Assembly: GCA_016191555.1 (NCBI GenBank) | Contig: JACPVX010000044.1 | Location: 113,531-177,530 of the forward strand | Source: Bacteroidota bacterium | GTDB taxonomy: Bacteria > Bacteroidota > Bacteroidia > Cytophagales > Cyclobacteriaceae | DNA: 64,000 bases | Direction: 5' to 3' | Part shown: in pieces, positions 35,368 to 42,714 of the stretch | Numbering within the stretch: position 1 is the stretch's first letter | Layout: each line of letters starts with the position of its first letter | Position numbers and translations under genes: made by a program | The notes under the pieces: model-generated | Databases searched by the model: none | Seen by the model: only the letters and a program-made list of their open reading frames with translations | What the model was told of the DNA's origin: nothing

Positions 35368-35381
35368 GTACGAAAAGGTAA

Positions 35382-35408
35382 AAGCCGGAGACTTTGATTC
35401 TCCGGCTT
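35382..35408 (-). terminator. terminator hairpin after yceI
   Basis: AAGCCGGAGA and TCTCCGGCTT form a perfect 10-bp stem with a seven-base loop between yceI and marR. On the minus strand the stem's own TT is followed by TTACC, a short T-run, so it may only partly stop transcription and tune the yceI:marR ratio. Confidence 0.7.
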
Positions 35409-35430
35409 CAAACTTTTTTGTGTTCGTGAA

Positions 35431-36000
35431 TTATCCTTTAACGAATTCTGCGTTTGCTGCAATCGTTACTTCATCACTTACAATAGCTGAGGGAGTAGCA
35501 CCACCCACGGCAAAATCAGAACGTTTGATAGTTCCAGAGATTTTGAAACCAGCAATGGTCTTTTTGTTATATGGGTGAGTGGCAGTTCCGTTGAACGTTA
35601 CATCCAATGTTACTGATTTAGTAACACCGTGCATGGTCAAGTCACCAACCAATTTGTATTTCTTTCCTTCTACTTTTGTGAAAGACTTGCTTTTGAAAGT
35701 AACCTGAGCAAATTTTTCAGCATCGAAGAAGTCAGCGCTTCTCAAGTGCTTATCGCGACCTTCGCTGTTGGTGTTGATGCTGGCTGCTTCTGCAGTCAAC
35801 TCGATTACGGCATCACTGAAATCATCTTTTGAGGCAGTGATTTTTGCATCGAATTGGTTGAAGGTTCCTTCTACGTCAGAAACGAGTAAGTGAGTTACTC
35901 CGAATCCAAGTTTAGCATGCGACTTGTCTAATGACCAAGTTTGAGCGGACGCTGCTCCTGCTACCAGCAAGGCAACGAAAAGAATGTTTAGTTTTTTCAT
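35431..36000 (-). CDS. YceI-family periplasmic lipid-binding protein
   Basis: 189 residues. Signal peptide MKKLNILFVALLVAGAASAQ, then the YceI lipocalin-like barrel: TWSLDKSHAKLGFGVTHLLVSDVEGTF, EGRDKHLRSADFFDAEKFAQVTFKS, KYKLVGDLTMHGVTKSVTLDV, GFKISGTIKRSDFAVG. The family binds long isoprenoid or lipid tails in the periplasm. It is followed by a hairpin and marR. The upstream region contains a TATACTTG -7-like box (36021-36028) and a 28-bp palindrome centred about 24 bases further upstream, where a repressor would cover the -33 region. Confidence 0.92.
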   Translation of the reverse strand: MKKLNILFVALLVAGAASAQTWSLDKSHAKLGFGVTHLLVSDVEGTFNQFDAKITASKDDFSDAVIELTAEAASINTNSEGRDKHLRSADFFDAEKFAQVTFKSKSFTKVEGKKYKLVGDLTMHGVTKSVTLDVTFNGTATHPYNKKTIAGFKISGTIKRSDFAVGGATPSAIVSDEVTIAANAEFVKG

Positions 36001-36020
36001 AGTTTGTTTGATTTGAGTTG

Positions 36021-36028
36021 CAAGTATA
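36021..36028 (-). promoter_or_regulatory. -7-like box of yceI
   Basis: Reads TATACTTG on the minus strand, seven of eight positions of TAnnTTTG, 20 bases before the yceI ATG. Confidence 0.4.
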
Positions 36029-36038
36029 ACACAAGTTC

Positions 36039-36066
36039 GATAATATATGTTTAAACATGTATTATC
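36039..36066. promoter_or_regulatory. 28-bp palindromic operator candidate (MarR site) upstream of yceI
   Basis: Left arm GATAATATATGTTT and right arm AAACATGTATTATC form a palindrome with 13 of 14 matching pairs and no spacer. It sits 39 bases upstream of the yceI ATG, just beyond the -7-like box, so a bound dimer would block the -33 region. The adjacent marR product is the obvious candidate to bind it. Confidence 0.65.
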
Positions 36067-36105
36067 TTTTTTGTTAAGTAATTGTTAATCAGGAAGAAAA
36101 AGTGA

Positions 36106-38328
36106 CTACAAATTAATCCAGTAGGTGAATTTAACCACCAAAGCCCGCAATTTGGGCTGTCCGCTCATGTATTGCACGCCCTCTTTAAATTGGTCTTCTA
36201 CGAAGTAATTATCGGTGTAAACCAGAAAGAAGTCGGAGGCCGGCTTGAACCGCCATTGCAGCCGTGAGTTGATATTGACATTATTGTTCTGGTTGTTGTA
36301 CTGCACAAAGGTGGTCCAGAAAAGCTTGCGTGTAAACGTAAAATCAAACTTGGGACTTATTAATATAAGATCAGCCGATTTATAAGGGCTGGGCAAACTA
36401 ATTCTGTTTAAACTAAAGTCGACTGAGACCACCGCTCGGGGCTGAAAGCGGTAACTGATGTTACCATCCAAATTGGCTCGATGGCCATTAAAGTATTGGC
36501 CGGATCGCGTTTGGAGTGAGAAGAAGAATCGCTTACGGGTATTCGATTGGAAATTGGCTATAAAGGAATTGTAGTAGAACTCATTTCCAGCCGCAATTTC
36601 TAAACCTCCCGATCCGGAAGGATCAAAAGGACTGAATAAGTAGACATAATCTCTGCGCAAGCGCATAAAGAAACCAGCCGTATTCTGAAATGAAATCCTG
36701 TACCAGAGATTAAAATCCCAGTCGGTCGTTCCATATAAATCATTGCCAATGATATCCGCATCAAAGCCTGGCCCGTGATTGTTGATAATTTTTGATTTTG
36801 GATACCACGCGTAGTATAACTCAGGTGCAATCCGATTAAATCGCTTTCGCGGAACGTACCCAACTTCCGGATCGTAATTGGCGCCAACGGTTTGTGCTGT
36901 TAAATCAATTTCTAATTTTGGAATGCTATAGATGAAGGCAATGGTAGCTGCATAAGCGCTGTCTTTTTTGGTTTCTGAAAAGGACTGATGATAAAAAGCC
37001 TTTCCGTTCCACTTGTTATTTTTTGAAGCAAGATTGTAGTCAATGCCAATCATGCGATTGTATTTGTTGGGCATGAAAGTAAAACTCGTTCCTGCCGTGT
37101 CCTGAAAAGCCTGCTTGTTAATCACCATCAACCCAATGTTGGAGCGGGCAAAGATTTTTCGCTGAATGGCTGCTACAGTGTAGTTGGTCGATTTTAATTT
37201 GATTGCATTATCTTCAGCTGCTTGCATCGATAGAAACCCGACACGCCAGTTGTTGTCAATTTTTCCGCTTAAGCGTACACCTCCGTAAATTTGATTTTGA
37301 ATGTTTTGTCCGGTGGAAGGATCGCGGGTGATACCGATTCTTCGGGAGAAAAACGGACGAATGTTTCCATAGCCAAAGCTTCCAAACAAATCGGCATTTT
37401 CTAAAAAGAACTGTCTCTTCTCCGGATAGGAAATTTCAAAGCGACTGAGGTTAGTCACTTGTTGATCAACTTCTACTTGTGAAAAGTCGGGGTTTACAGT
37501 CAAGTCAAGATTTAACGCTGGCCCCAAAGCAATCTTAGCATCACCACCTATCGCCATCGATCGGTCAGTCGGGAGTTTATCTTGAAAGTTGTCTACATTT
37601 TTTGCCGCCACATAAGGTATCACCGAAATGTTTCCACCGGGATGTCCCAGCGCCTTGTCCCACTGCAGATCGCGCGAAAAGGCAAGTGTAGTCGGTGAAT
37701 ACACCCGCGGAATGGGCGACCATGTACTTTGTTCATTGTAATGACTGTCGATTCGATAAAAGTTAACATGCCACTCATCAACACCATGTTTGTAGCGAAT
37801 AGTTTTAAAAGGGATCGCGATTTCGCACACCCATCGATCTTCAAACATTTTCGCTTCCGAGTACCATTTATTGTCCCAACTTAAATTCAAATCATCTCCC
37901 TGACTTCCTCCATTGGAAATCAATCCTTCGCGCTGAACGCCAAACGGATTGACACCAAACAAGAAGCCATTGGTTTTGTCTTGGTAGGTATCCAATACAA
38001 TCGAGAGCCCGTCAATGCCCGCACCACGATAATCTCTTTTTAGGGAAGGTGTCACATACTTGCGCGGACCTTCATTGTGCATCACTCCATAGATATAAAT
38101 GAAATGATCATCATAGGTCATGCGTATTTCTGTTTGCACTTTGGCGTATGAGGAGTCGAAGGGAAAGAGTTGTTTGAAATGCGATGCTACCTCAGCCTCT
38201 TGCCAATCGGCTTCATCCATATTACCATCAACAACTACAGTACCGGTGGCCTTTTTGATGTGCAAGCCGGGCAACTGTGCCGCAACCGGAAGCGAAGCGA
38301 TGAAGAGGAGGAGGGTAACTACGCGCAC
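36106..38328 (-). CDS. second DUF5916 outer-membrane protein
   Basis: 740 residues from GTG at 38328; a stop codon lies just upstream in frame, so the start cannot be much earlier. Signal peptide MRVVTLLLFIASLPVAAQ. A CBM9/DOMON-like domain (VVVDGNMDEADWQEAEV) is followed by the DUF5916 part with NPDFSQVEVDQQVTNLSRFE, YPEKRQFFLEN and FFSRRIG, and a barrel ending FTYWINL. It is a paralogue of the protein at 25558-27846 with the same domain order and conserved blocks but much change elsewhere. Function unknown; probably outer membrane. It stands between yceI and trmN6 on the same strand without tight spacing. Confidence 0.85.
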   Translation of the reverse strand: MRVVTLLLFIASLPVAAQLPGLHIKKATGTVVVDGNMDEADWQEAEVASHFKQLFPFDSSYAKVQTEIRMTYDDHFIYIYGVMHNEGPRKYVTPSLKRDYRGAGIDGLSIVLDTYQDKTNGFLFGVNPFGVQREGLISNGGSQGDDLNLSWDNKWYSEAKMFEDRWVCEIAIPFKTIRYKHGVDEWHVNFYRIDSHYNEQSTWSPIPRVYSPTTLAFSRDLQWDKALGHPGGNISVIPYVAAKNVDNFQDKLPTDRSMAIGGDAKIALGPALNLDLTVNPDFSQVEVDQQVTNLSRFEISYPEKRQFFLENADLFGSFGYGNIRPFFSRRIGITRDPSTGQNIQNQIYGGVRLSGKIDNNWRVGFLSMQAAEDNAIKLKSTNYTVAAIQRKIFARSNIGLMVINKQAFQDTAGTSFTFMPNKYNRMIGIDYNLASKNNKWNGKAFYHQSFSETKKDSAYAATIAFIYSIPKLEIDLTAQTVGANYDPEVGYVPRKRFNRIAPELYYAWYPKSKIINNHGPGFDADIIGNDLYGTTDWDFNLWYRISFQNTAGFFMRLRRDYVYLFSPFDPSGSGGLEIAAGNEFYYNSFIANFQSNTRKRFFFSLQTRSGQYFNGHRANLDGNISYRFQPRAVVSVDFSLNRISLPSPYKSADLILISPKFDFTFTRKLFWTTFVQYNNQNNNVNINSRLQWRFKPASDFFLVYTDNYFVEDQFKEGVQYMSGQPKLRALVVKFTYWINL

Positions 38329-38396
38329 AGATTAAAAATGTAAGGTAATGATACGCGAATTAGCGCAATGGGTTTTTGAAAATTTGATGAGTGGTT

Positions 38397-39095
38397 TTAG
38401 AGCTTTAAGTAAAATGAGCGGGTCAGGTTTTGATAATCGTCTGACCACGTTTCACCTTCTCCATGTAGAATGAGTTGTTCTTCCTTGATCGGCAACTTGG
38501 TTTTCGAAAATTCAATTAGCCATCGCTCTTGTGGTTTTCCTTGTCGGGAGTAGAAAGCCAAACGACTGGTAGGAAAGAGTCCATGTTGTTCTGCCAGCGA
38601 TTGAAATAAATTCCCTTCCTCAAATGGTAACACGATGGCGAGTTTCCCTTCGATTGTTAACAGTCGGAGCGAATGGGAAATCAATTCTTCAAAGGAAAGT
38701 GATTGAGTGTGTCTCGCTTTCGCGCGATGTGCAGTTGGCGGCAACTGACTATTAATAAAGTAAGGAGGGTTGCTGACAATTAAATCAAATAGAGCCGGTG
38801 AATGATAATCTTGCAAGGCTACCGAATGAATGTGGACACGATTTGCCCAAGGGGAATGATTTGCATTCTCCATCGCTTGTGCCGCATCAATCGACTCTAC
38901 TTCAATCCCTTCGATCATCACATCGGCCGCGGTGCGTTGTGCCAACATCAATGCGATGATTCCACAACCTGTGCCAACATCTAATATTCGTCTTGTGCCA
39001 GCCACATTTACCCACGCTCCGAGCAGCACCGCATCAGTGCCCACCTTCATCGCGCAGCGATCATCTTCCAGCGAAAATTGTTTGAATCTAAACAC
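38397..39095 (-). CDS. trmN6: tRNA1(Val) A37 N6-methyltransferase
   Basis: 232 residues from GTG at 39095. A class I SAM-dependent methyltransferase: the SAM loop is ILDVGTGCGIIALMLAQ (about residue 40) and the adenine-N6 catalytic motif is NPPY in DLIVSNPPYF. The N-terminus FRFKQFSLEDDRCAMKVGTDAVLLGAW is diagnostic for the YfiC/TrmN6 group, which methylates A37 of tRNA1(Val) in E. coli. Length is usual. It lies 72 bases after kdnB on the same strand. Confidence 0.9.
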   Translation of the reverse strand: MFRFKQFSLEDDRCAMKVGTDAVLLGAWVNVAGTRRILDVGTGCGIIALMLAQRTAADVMIEGIEVESIDAAQAMENANHSPWANRVHIHSVALQDYHSPALFDLIVSNPPYFINSQLPPTAHRAKARHTQSLSFEELISHSLRLLTIEGKLAIVLPFEEGNLFQSLAEQHGLFPTSRLAFYSRQGKPQERWLIEFSKTKLPIKEEQLILHGEGETWSDDYQNLTRSFYLKL

Positions 39096-39167
39096 AATCG
39101 AATTTTGAATGTAGAATTTTTAATGAGGCTTGATCATTCAAAATTCAGAATTGAAAATTCAAAATCA

Positions 39168-40247
39168 TCAGAGTCTCCTAAACAATTTCTCAATGCTCTC
39201 AACCGTCACTTTATCTTTCCAATCCGTGCCAATAGCGTGTGCCCACATGTGCGTGAGGTTGTACGATACTTTCGCCATAGCAGTGATTTGTTCATCCGTC
39301 CAATCTTTCGCAAGACCTTGTGGCAAATCAATTTTGTGCTTGGCAATCATCGTCTTAAATTCTTTCACACCTTCCGGATAATAATCTTCCAGGTGATTGA
39401 AGGCAATACAGTTGGCGTAGCAATGGCGTGTGCCTAATATTTTAGAAAGTCCGTATGACAAGGCGTGGCAAACGCCTACTTCAGAATAAGTTAAACTCAA
39501 TCCACCCATTAAAGAAGCGACCATCAACTTATCATCGTTCTCGGCTGTTTGTCCACTCTTTTCGCCAATGTAAATTTCGCGGCAAAGTTTCAGCGACTGC
39601 TCCGCGTAAGCGTGGCTGTACGCATTGTTCAACGTTCCGTTTTCCGATTCAATGCAATGAATGTACGTATCCATACCTGTGTAGAACCACCAATTGCGCG
39701 GCACCGATGCAATTAAATCCGGATCAAGCACCACTTGATTGAAAACGGTCCACTCGCATTTCAATCCTAATTTTTTCTCAGGGCCAGTCAACACAGCCGT
39801 CATCGAAACTTCGGCACCGGTTCCCGAAATGGTAGGAACACCAATGTGATAAATGCCCGGCTTCTTAATTAAGTTAAGTCCTTGGTAAAGCTGTGAAGAC
39901 CCTTCGTTTGTAAACATTAGTGATACTGCTTTCGCGATGTCCATGATCGAACCGCCACCAATGCCAATAGCGGCAGCCGGAATACCGCGAGTGGTTTTTA
40001 CGGAATCACGGATCAAATCAATTTGTTGTGTGGTGGGCTCATATTGATCCACATCAATGTACATCACAATGTCACCCGCTTTCGTAGGAATGCGATTGGC
40101 CAATTCTTTGCCTTTGAAGTAATTGTCCACCAGGTAAAGCATGAACTGATAATTTTGATGACGCTGTGCTTCTACGATTTCTCCTAATTGATTGAAGCTA
40201 CCACGACCAAACACGGTCTTCTCGATTCCTTTGAAATTTTTGTGCAT
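39168..40247 (-). CDS. kdnB: KdnB-like iron-containing alcohol dehydrogenase (Kdo 8-oxidase)
   Basis: 359 residues. Iron-dependent alcohol dehydrogenase fold: the nucleotide-binding GIGGGSIMDIAKAVS and PTISGTGAEVSMTAVL, and metal ligands in GMDTYIHCIES, GVCHALSYG and GTRHCYANCIAFNH. The sequence resembles KdnB of Shewanella, which oxidises C8 of the sugar Kdo so that KdnA can aminate it, giving 8-amino-Kdo in lipopolysaccharide. The assignment rests mainly on kdnA being encoded 1 kb upstream on the same strand. Two toxin/antitoxin-like genes separate them. In isolation it could be called only an iron-containing dehydrogenase. Confidence 0.8.
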   Translation of the reverse strand: MHKNFKGIEKTVFGRGSFNQLGEIVEAQRHQNYQFMLYLVDNYFKGKELANRIPTKAGDIVMYIDVDQYEPTTQQIDLIRDSVKTTRGIPAAAIGIGGGSIMDIAKAVSLMFTNEGSSQLYQGLNLIKKPGIYHIGVPTISGTGAEVSMTAVLTGPEKKLGLKCEWTVFNQVVLDPDLIASVPRNWWFYTGMDTYIHCIESENGTLNNAYSHAYAEQSLKLCREIYIGEKSGQTAENDDKLMVASLMGGLSLTYSEVGVCHALSYGLSKILGTRHCYANCIAFNHLEDYYPEGVKEFKTMIAKHKIDLPQGLAKDWTDEQITAMAKVSYNLTHMWAHAIGTDWKDKVTVESIEKLFRRL

Positions 40248-40285
40248 ATATTTATAACTCTTGTAATGGATAAACTATCGACACT

Positions 40286-40936
40286 TTAATTTTTACTTGT
40301 ATTGTTTTCAATCATTGATAAATAACTTTTCGCTGCCAGTAACATGGAATGATTGATTTCATCCCAATTTGCTGACAAGAGCATGTCTGGCATAGGTGAA
40401 CTATTTTGTTCGGCTGTCTTTACCTCGGATAGTGCAAACAAAATTGATTTGTGAGATATGAAAGGGTTGTATTCTTTAAACTTTTCCAAAACAGAGGAGA
40501 TTCCCAGTTTTTTGAATAAAAAGAATAAATCGATATAGTCTTTCTTTTCTCTCCGTTCTGTTATTGCATTTAACTTAAATCCTGCCAAGTCTTCCAGAGA
40601 TGCAATTCGGAGGTCCTCTGAATGAATTGAATCTGTTTTAAATGGGATCATCCAATTATCATACAATTCAACCCTTACTCCATTAACCTCACCATTAACT
40701 CGATCTGTTCCAACAAAAAAATCTGTACTGTCGAACTTTTTTGTTAGCACATTCACGATCATTTTTTTGCTCACAATTTCATTTGAGAAAAAGTCGATAT
40801 CAACAGATATACGATGCCCTAATTGCAGCGCCACAGCGGTTCCTCCCACAATTCTAAATGATGCTAATTCTGGTATTGAACACAGCAATCGTGCAGTTTG
40901 AATCAATGGATCAGTTACTGTTTCCTTATGAAGCAT
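40286..40936 (-). CDS. AbiEii/AbiGii-like nucleotidyltransferase (putative toxin)
   Basis: 216 residues. The N-terminal half carries the nucleotidyltransferase motif of the AbiEii/AbiGii toxin family: RIVGGTAVALQLGHRISVDIDFF (Gly-Gly, then the Asp-x-Asp pair), with later RIASLEDLAGFKLNAITERREKKDYIDLFFL supplying the conserved Lys and Asp. AbiEii is the toxin of type IV abortive-infection systems and transfers nucleotides to tRNA in studied cases. Its start lies inside the upstream gene (11-base overlap), typical of a coupled pair. It sits between kdnA and kdnB and has no relation to their pathway. Confidence 0.82.
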   Translation of the reverse strand: MLHKETVTDPLIQTARLLCSIPELASFRIVGGTAVALQLGHRISVDIDFFSNEIVSKKMIVNVLTKKFDSTDFFVGTDRVNGEVNGVRVELYDNWMIPFKTDSIHSEDLRIASLEDLAGFKLNAITERREKKDYIDLFFLFKKLGISSVLEKFKEYNPFISHKSILFALSEVKTAEQNSSPMPDMLLSANWDEINHSMLLAAKSYLSMIENNTSKN

Positions 40937-41216
40937 ATCTGTTTTCAGGATCGAACTGCAAGAATAAATAAGCCATTGATCTTACTAACGGCTTCATTTT
41001 ATTCCTTGACAACATTTCCTTTGACTTTTCTTCACCGTATAAATTAATCACCTCGCGAATGTCGCCTAAAGTCCCATAATCAAAAACGCGAGGGATCACC
41101 CATTCCGGTGATTCCGCAATTACTTTTTCAATATCGCTTTCTTTAATATCCCAAAACAATGGTCTTCTCAGCTTCGACATCATTTCCTGAATTTCTATTG
41201 AAAAGTCTTTCCGCAA
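40926..41216 (-). CDS. DUF6922-like protein, putative antitoxin partner of the AbiEii-like gene
   Basis: 96 residues from TTG at 41216; an ATG at 41183 (MMSKLRRPLFWD) would give 85 residues and matches the usual beginning of this family better. The core LFWDIKESDIEKVIAESPEWVIPRVFDYGTLGDIREVINLYGEEK resembles DUF6922 proteins, which are often found just upstream of AbiEii-like nucleotidyltransferases. I infer an antitoxin or partner role from the 11-base overlap and gene order; no DNA-binding motif is obvious. Confidence 0.7.
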   Translation of the reverse strand: MRKDFSIEIQEMMSKLRRPLFWDIKESDIEKVIAESPEWVIPRVFDYGTLGDIREVINLYGEEKSKEMLSRNKMKPLVRSMAYLFLQFDPENRYAS

Positions 41217-41267
41217 TTCTTAAAAAAAGAATGTCATTATTATTCACAACGACATCCTGATTAACAC

Positions 41268-42476
41268 CTAAGCTGGCACTGTTGCTAATGCATTTTTAAT
41301 GCATCCTGCAATTTTCTGCGCCAACGCTTTCACTTCTTCTTCCTTCCAGGTGCAGCGGATTCCAAACGAAATCAAACGGCCCACCACTTCTTGTGATTTC
41401 GGTAAGCTGAGATTGTTGTAATCTTGAGGAGCACCTACCAAATGGATCGTTAAAGGCGCGGATGATTTCAAATCACGTAAGTGGTTCCACTGATTGATGA
41501 AGTGATACATGTTCGTAAACCAATAGTTGAATCCGGCCACACCCGCTTTGTTAAACTCAGCTACGGTGCGCTTCGCACTTTCGGTATCCGGTAACAAAAT
41601 GTTGAGGAAGGTTGCCGAATCTCCGGAAGGGTCCGCCAGCGTGCTAAAGCTTACACCTTCAATTTTTGATAACTCAGCCGTCAGTAATTTTTTGTATTCG
41701 CGGTTCTTCTCGCGAATGAAAGGCACCTTACGCGTTTGCGCCAAGCCAATCGCAGCGTTGATTTCACCAATACGATAGTTAAAGCCCAACACCGGATGGT
41801 TTTCCATACCACGGTTGTTGCCCACATGGTCGTGACCATGATCCGAGAAGCTGTCCGCAAAGTGATACGCTTGTTCATCATTCGTCACCATCACGCCTCC
41901 TTCACCGCACGTAGCGATTTTAAAGAAGTCGAATGAGTAGCAACCCGTCTTACCGAAAAGCCCTACTGAAGTGCCTTTGTACGAAGCACCAAATGCCTGA
42001 CCGGCATCTTCAATCAACACAATATTTTTCTCTTTGCAGATTTGTAAAATCTCATCCAGCTTCGCCATGCCACCGCACATGTGTACCAGCATGATCGCTT
42101 TGGTCTTAGGCGTAATAGCCGCAAGAATTCCTTCCGGACTCAAACACAGCGATTCATCAATTTCAGCAAACACCGGCAATGCACCGGCATACAATACCGC
42201 CTCTACCGAAGCGATGTAGGTAAAAGGAGGCACAATCACTTCATCGCCTGCGCCAATGCCGGCAGCGGCCAATGCACACGCCACAGCAGTCGACCCGCTC
42301 GATACCGCATGCGCAAATTTGGCACCGGTGATTTTCCGTACTTCGGCCTCAAACTCACGCGCCTTCCAAATATTGTTGCGCTGCGCATCATGATTGTAGC
42401 GAAAAAGGATGCCCGTTTCCAGCACATCGTTTACCTCCTTGCGTTCTTCTATTCCAAATAATTCGGTTCCTGGCAT
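41268..42476 (-). CDS. kdnA: KdnA-like aminotransferase (8-amino-Kdo synthesis)
   Basis: 402 residues. DegT/DnrJ/EryC1/StrS-type PLP aminotransferase: the PLP lysine is Lys186 in SFDFFKIATCGEGGVMVT, with VEAVLYAGALPVFAEIDE and LIEDAGQAFGASYKG as conserved neighbours. The start MPGTELFG and the stretch SDHGHDHVGNNRGMENHP closely recall Shewanella KdnA, which converts 8-oxo-Kdo to 8-amino-8-deoxy-Kdo for the LPS core. Its own promoter box (42497-42504) suggests it heads the minus-strand group kdnA, antitoxin, toxin, kdnB, trmN6. Confidence 0.85.
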   Translation of the reverse strand: MPGTELFGIEERKEVNDVLETGILFRYNHDAQRNNIWKAREFEAEVRKITGAKFAHAVSSGSTAVACALAAAGIGAGDEVIVPPFTYIASVEAVLYAGALPVFAEIDESLCLSPEGILAAITPKTKAIMLVHMCGGMAKLDEILQICKEKNIVLIEDAGQAFGASYKGTSVGLFGKTGCYSFDFFKIATCGEGGVMVTNDEQAYHFADSFSDHGHDHVGNNRGMENHPVLGFNYRIGEINAAIGLAQTRKVPFIREKNREYKKLLTAELSKIEGVSFSTLADPSGDSATFLNILLPDTESAKRTVAEFNKAGVAGFNYWFTNMYHFINQWNHLRDLKSSAPLTIHLVGAPQDYNNLSLPKSQEVVGRLISFGIRCTWKEEEVKALAQKIAGCIKNALATVPA

Positions 42477-42496
42477 AATTGATAAAGATTAGGGTG

Positions 42497-42504
42497 CAAA
42501 AATA
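42497..42504 (-). promoter_or_regulatory. -7 promoter box of kdnA
   Basis: Reads TATTTTTG on the minus strand, a full TAnnTTTG match, 20 bases before the ATG at 42476. Confidence 0.5.
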
Positions 42505-42584
42505 CGAAATCTAGCTATGCCAACGGAAAAAATGTACCCATCAAAATCCGCTGTTTTAGAGCCCGTTTTTTTGTGGGGCCTGCC

Positions 42585-42665
42585 ACTCGAGGCGAGGTGT
42601 TCCGATAGCTATAGGCTCCACCTGCGGGGTGCCGCTTCAATCGCTGGCGCGCGCAGCACGAAGCT
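42585..42665. repeat. GATTGAAGCG-type interspersed element, inverted copy
   Basis: GC-rich stretch before the rhomboid gene with CCGCTTCAATCGC, the reverse complement of the motif seen twice at 22466-22556 and twice at 33015-33105, plus a CCGATAGCTATAGG near-palindrome. Not coding. Confidence 0.5.
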
Positions 42666-42714
42666 TAACGAATAGTTTTACCTGCACATCGAACTTGGGT
42701 TTATAAAGATTGAG

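Noticed and set aside
40926..41216. HTH antitoxin
   Set aside because: The small partner of the nucleotidyltransferase shows no helix-turn-helix pattern; its antitoxin role is only inferred from overlap and order.
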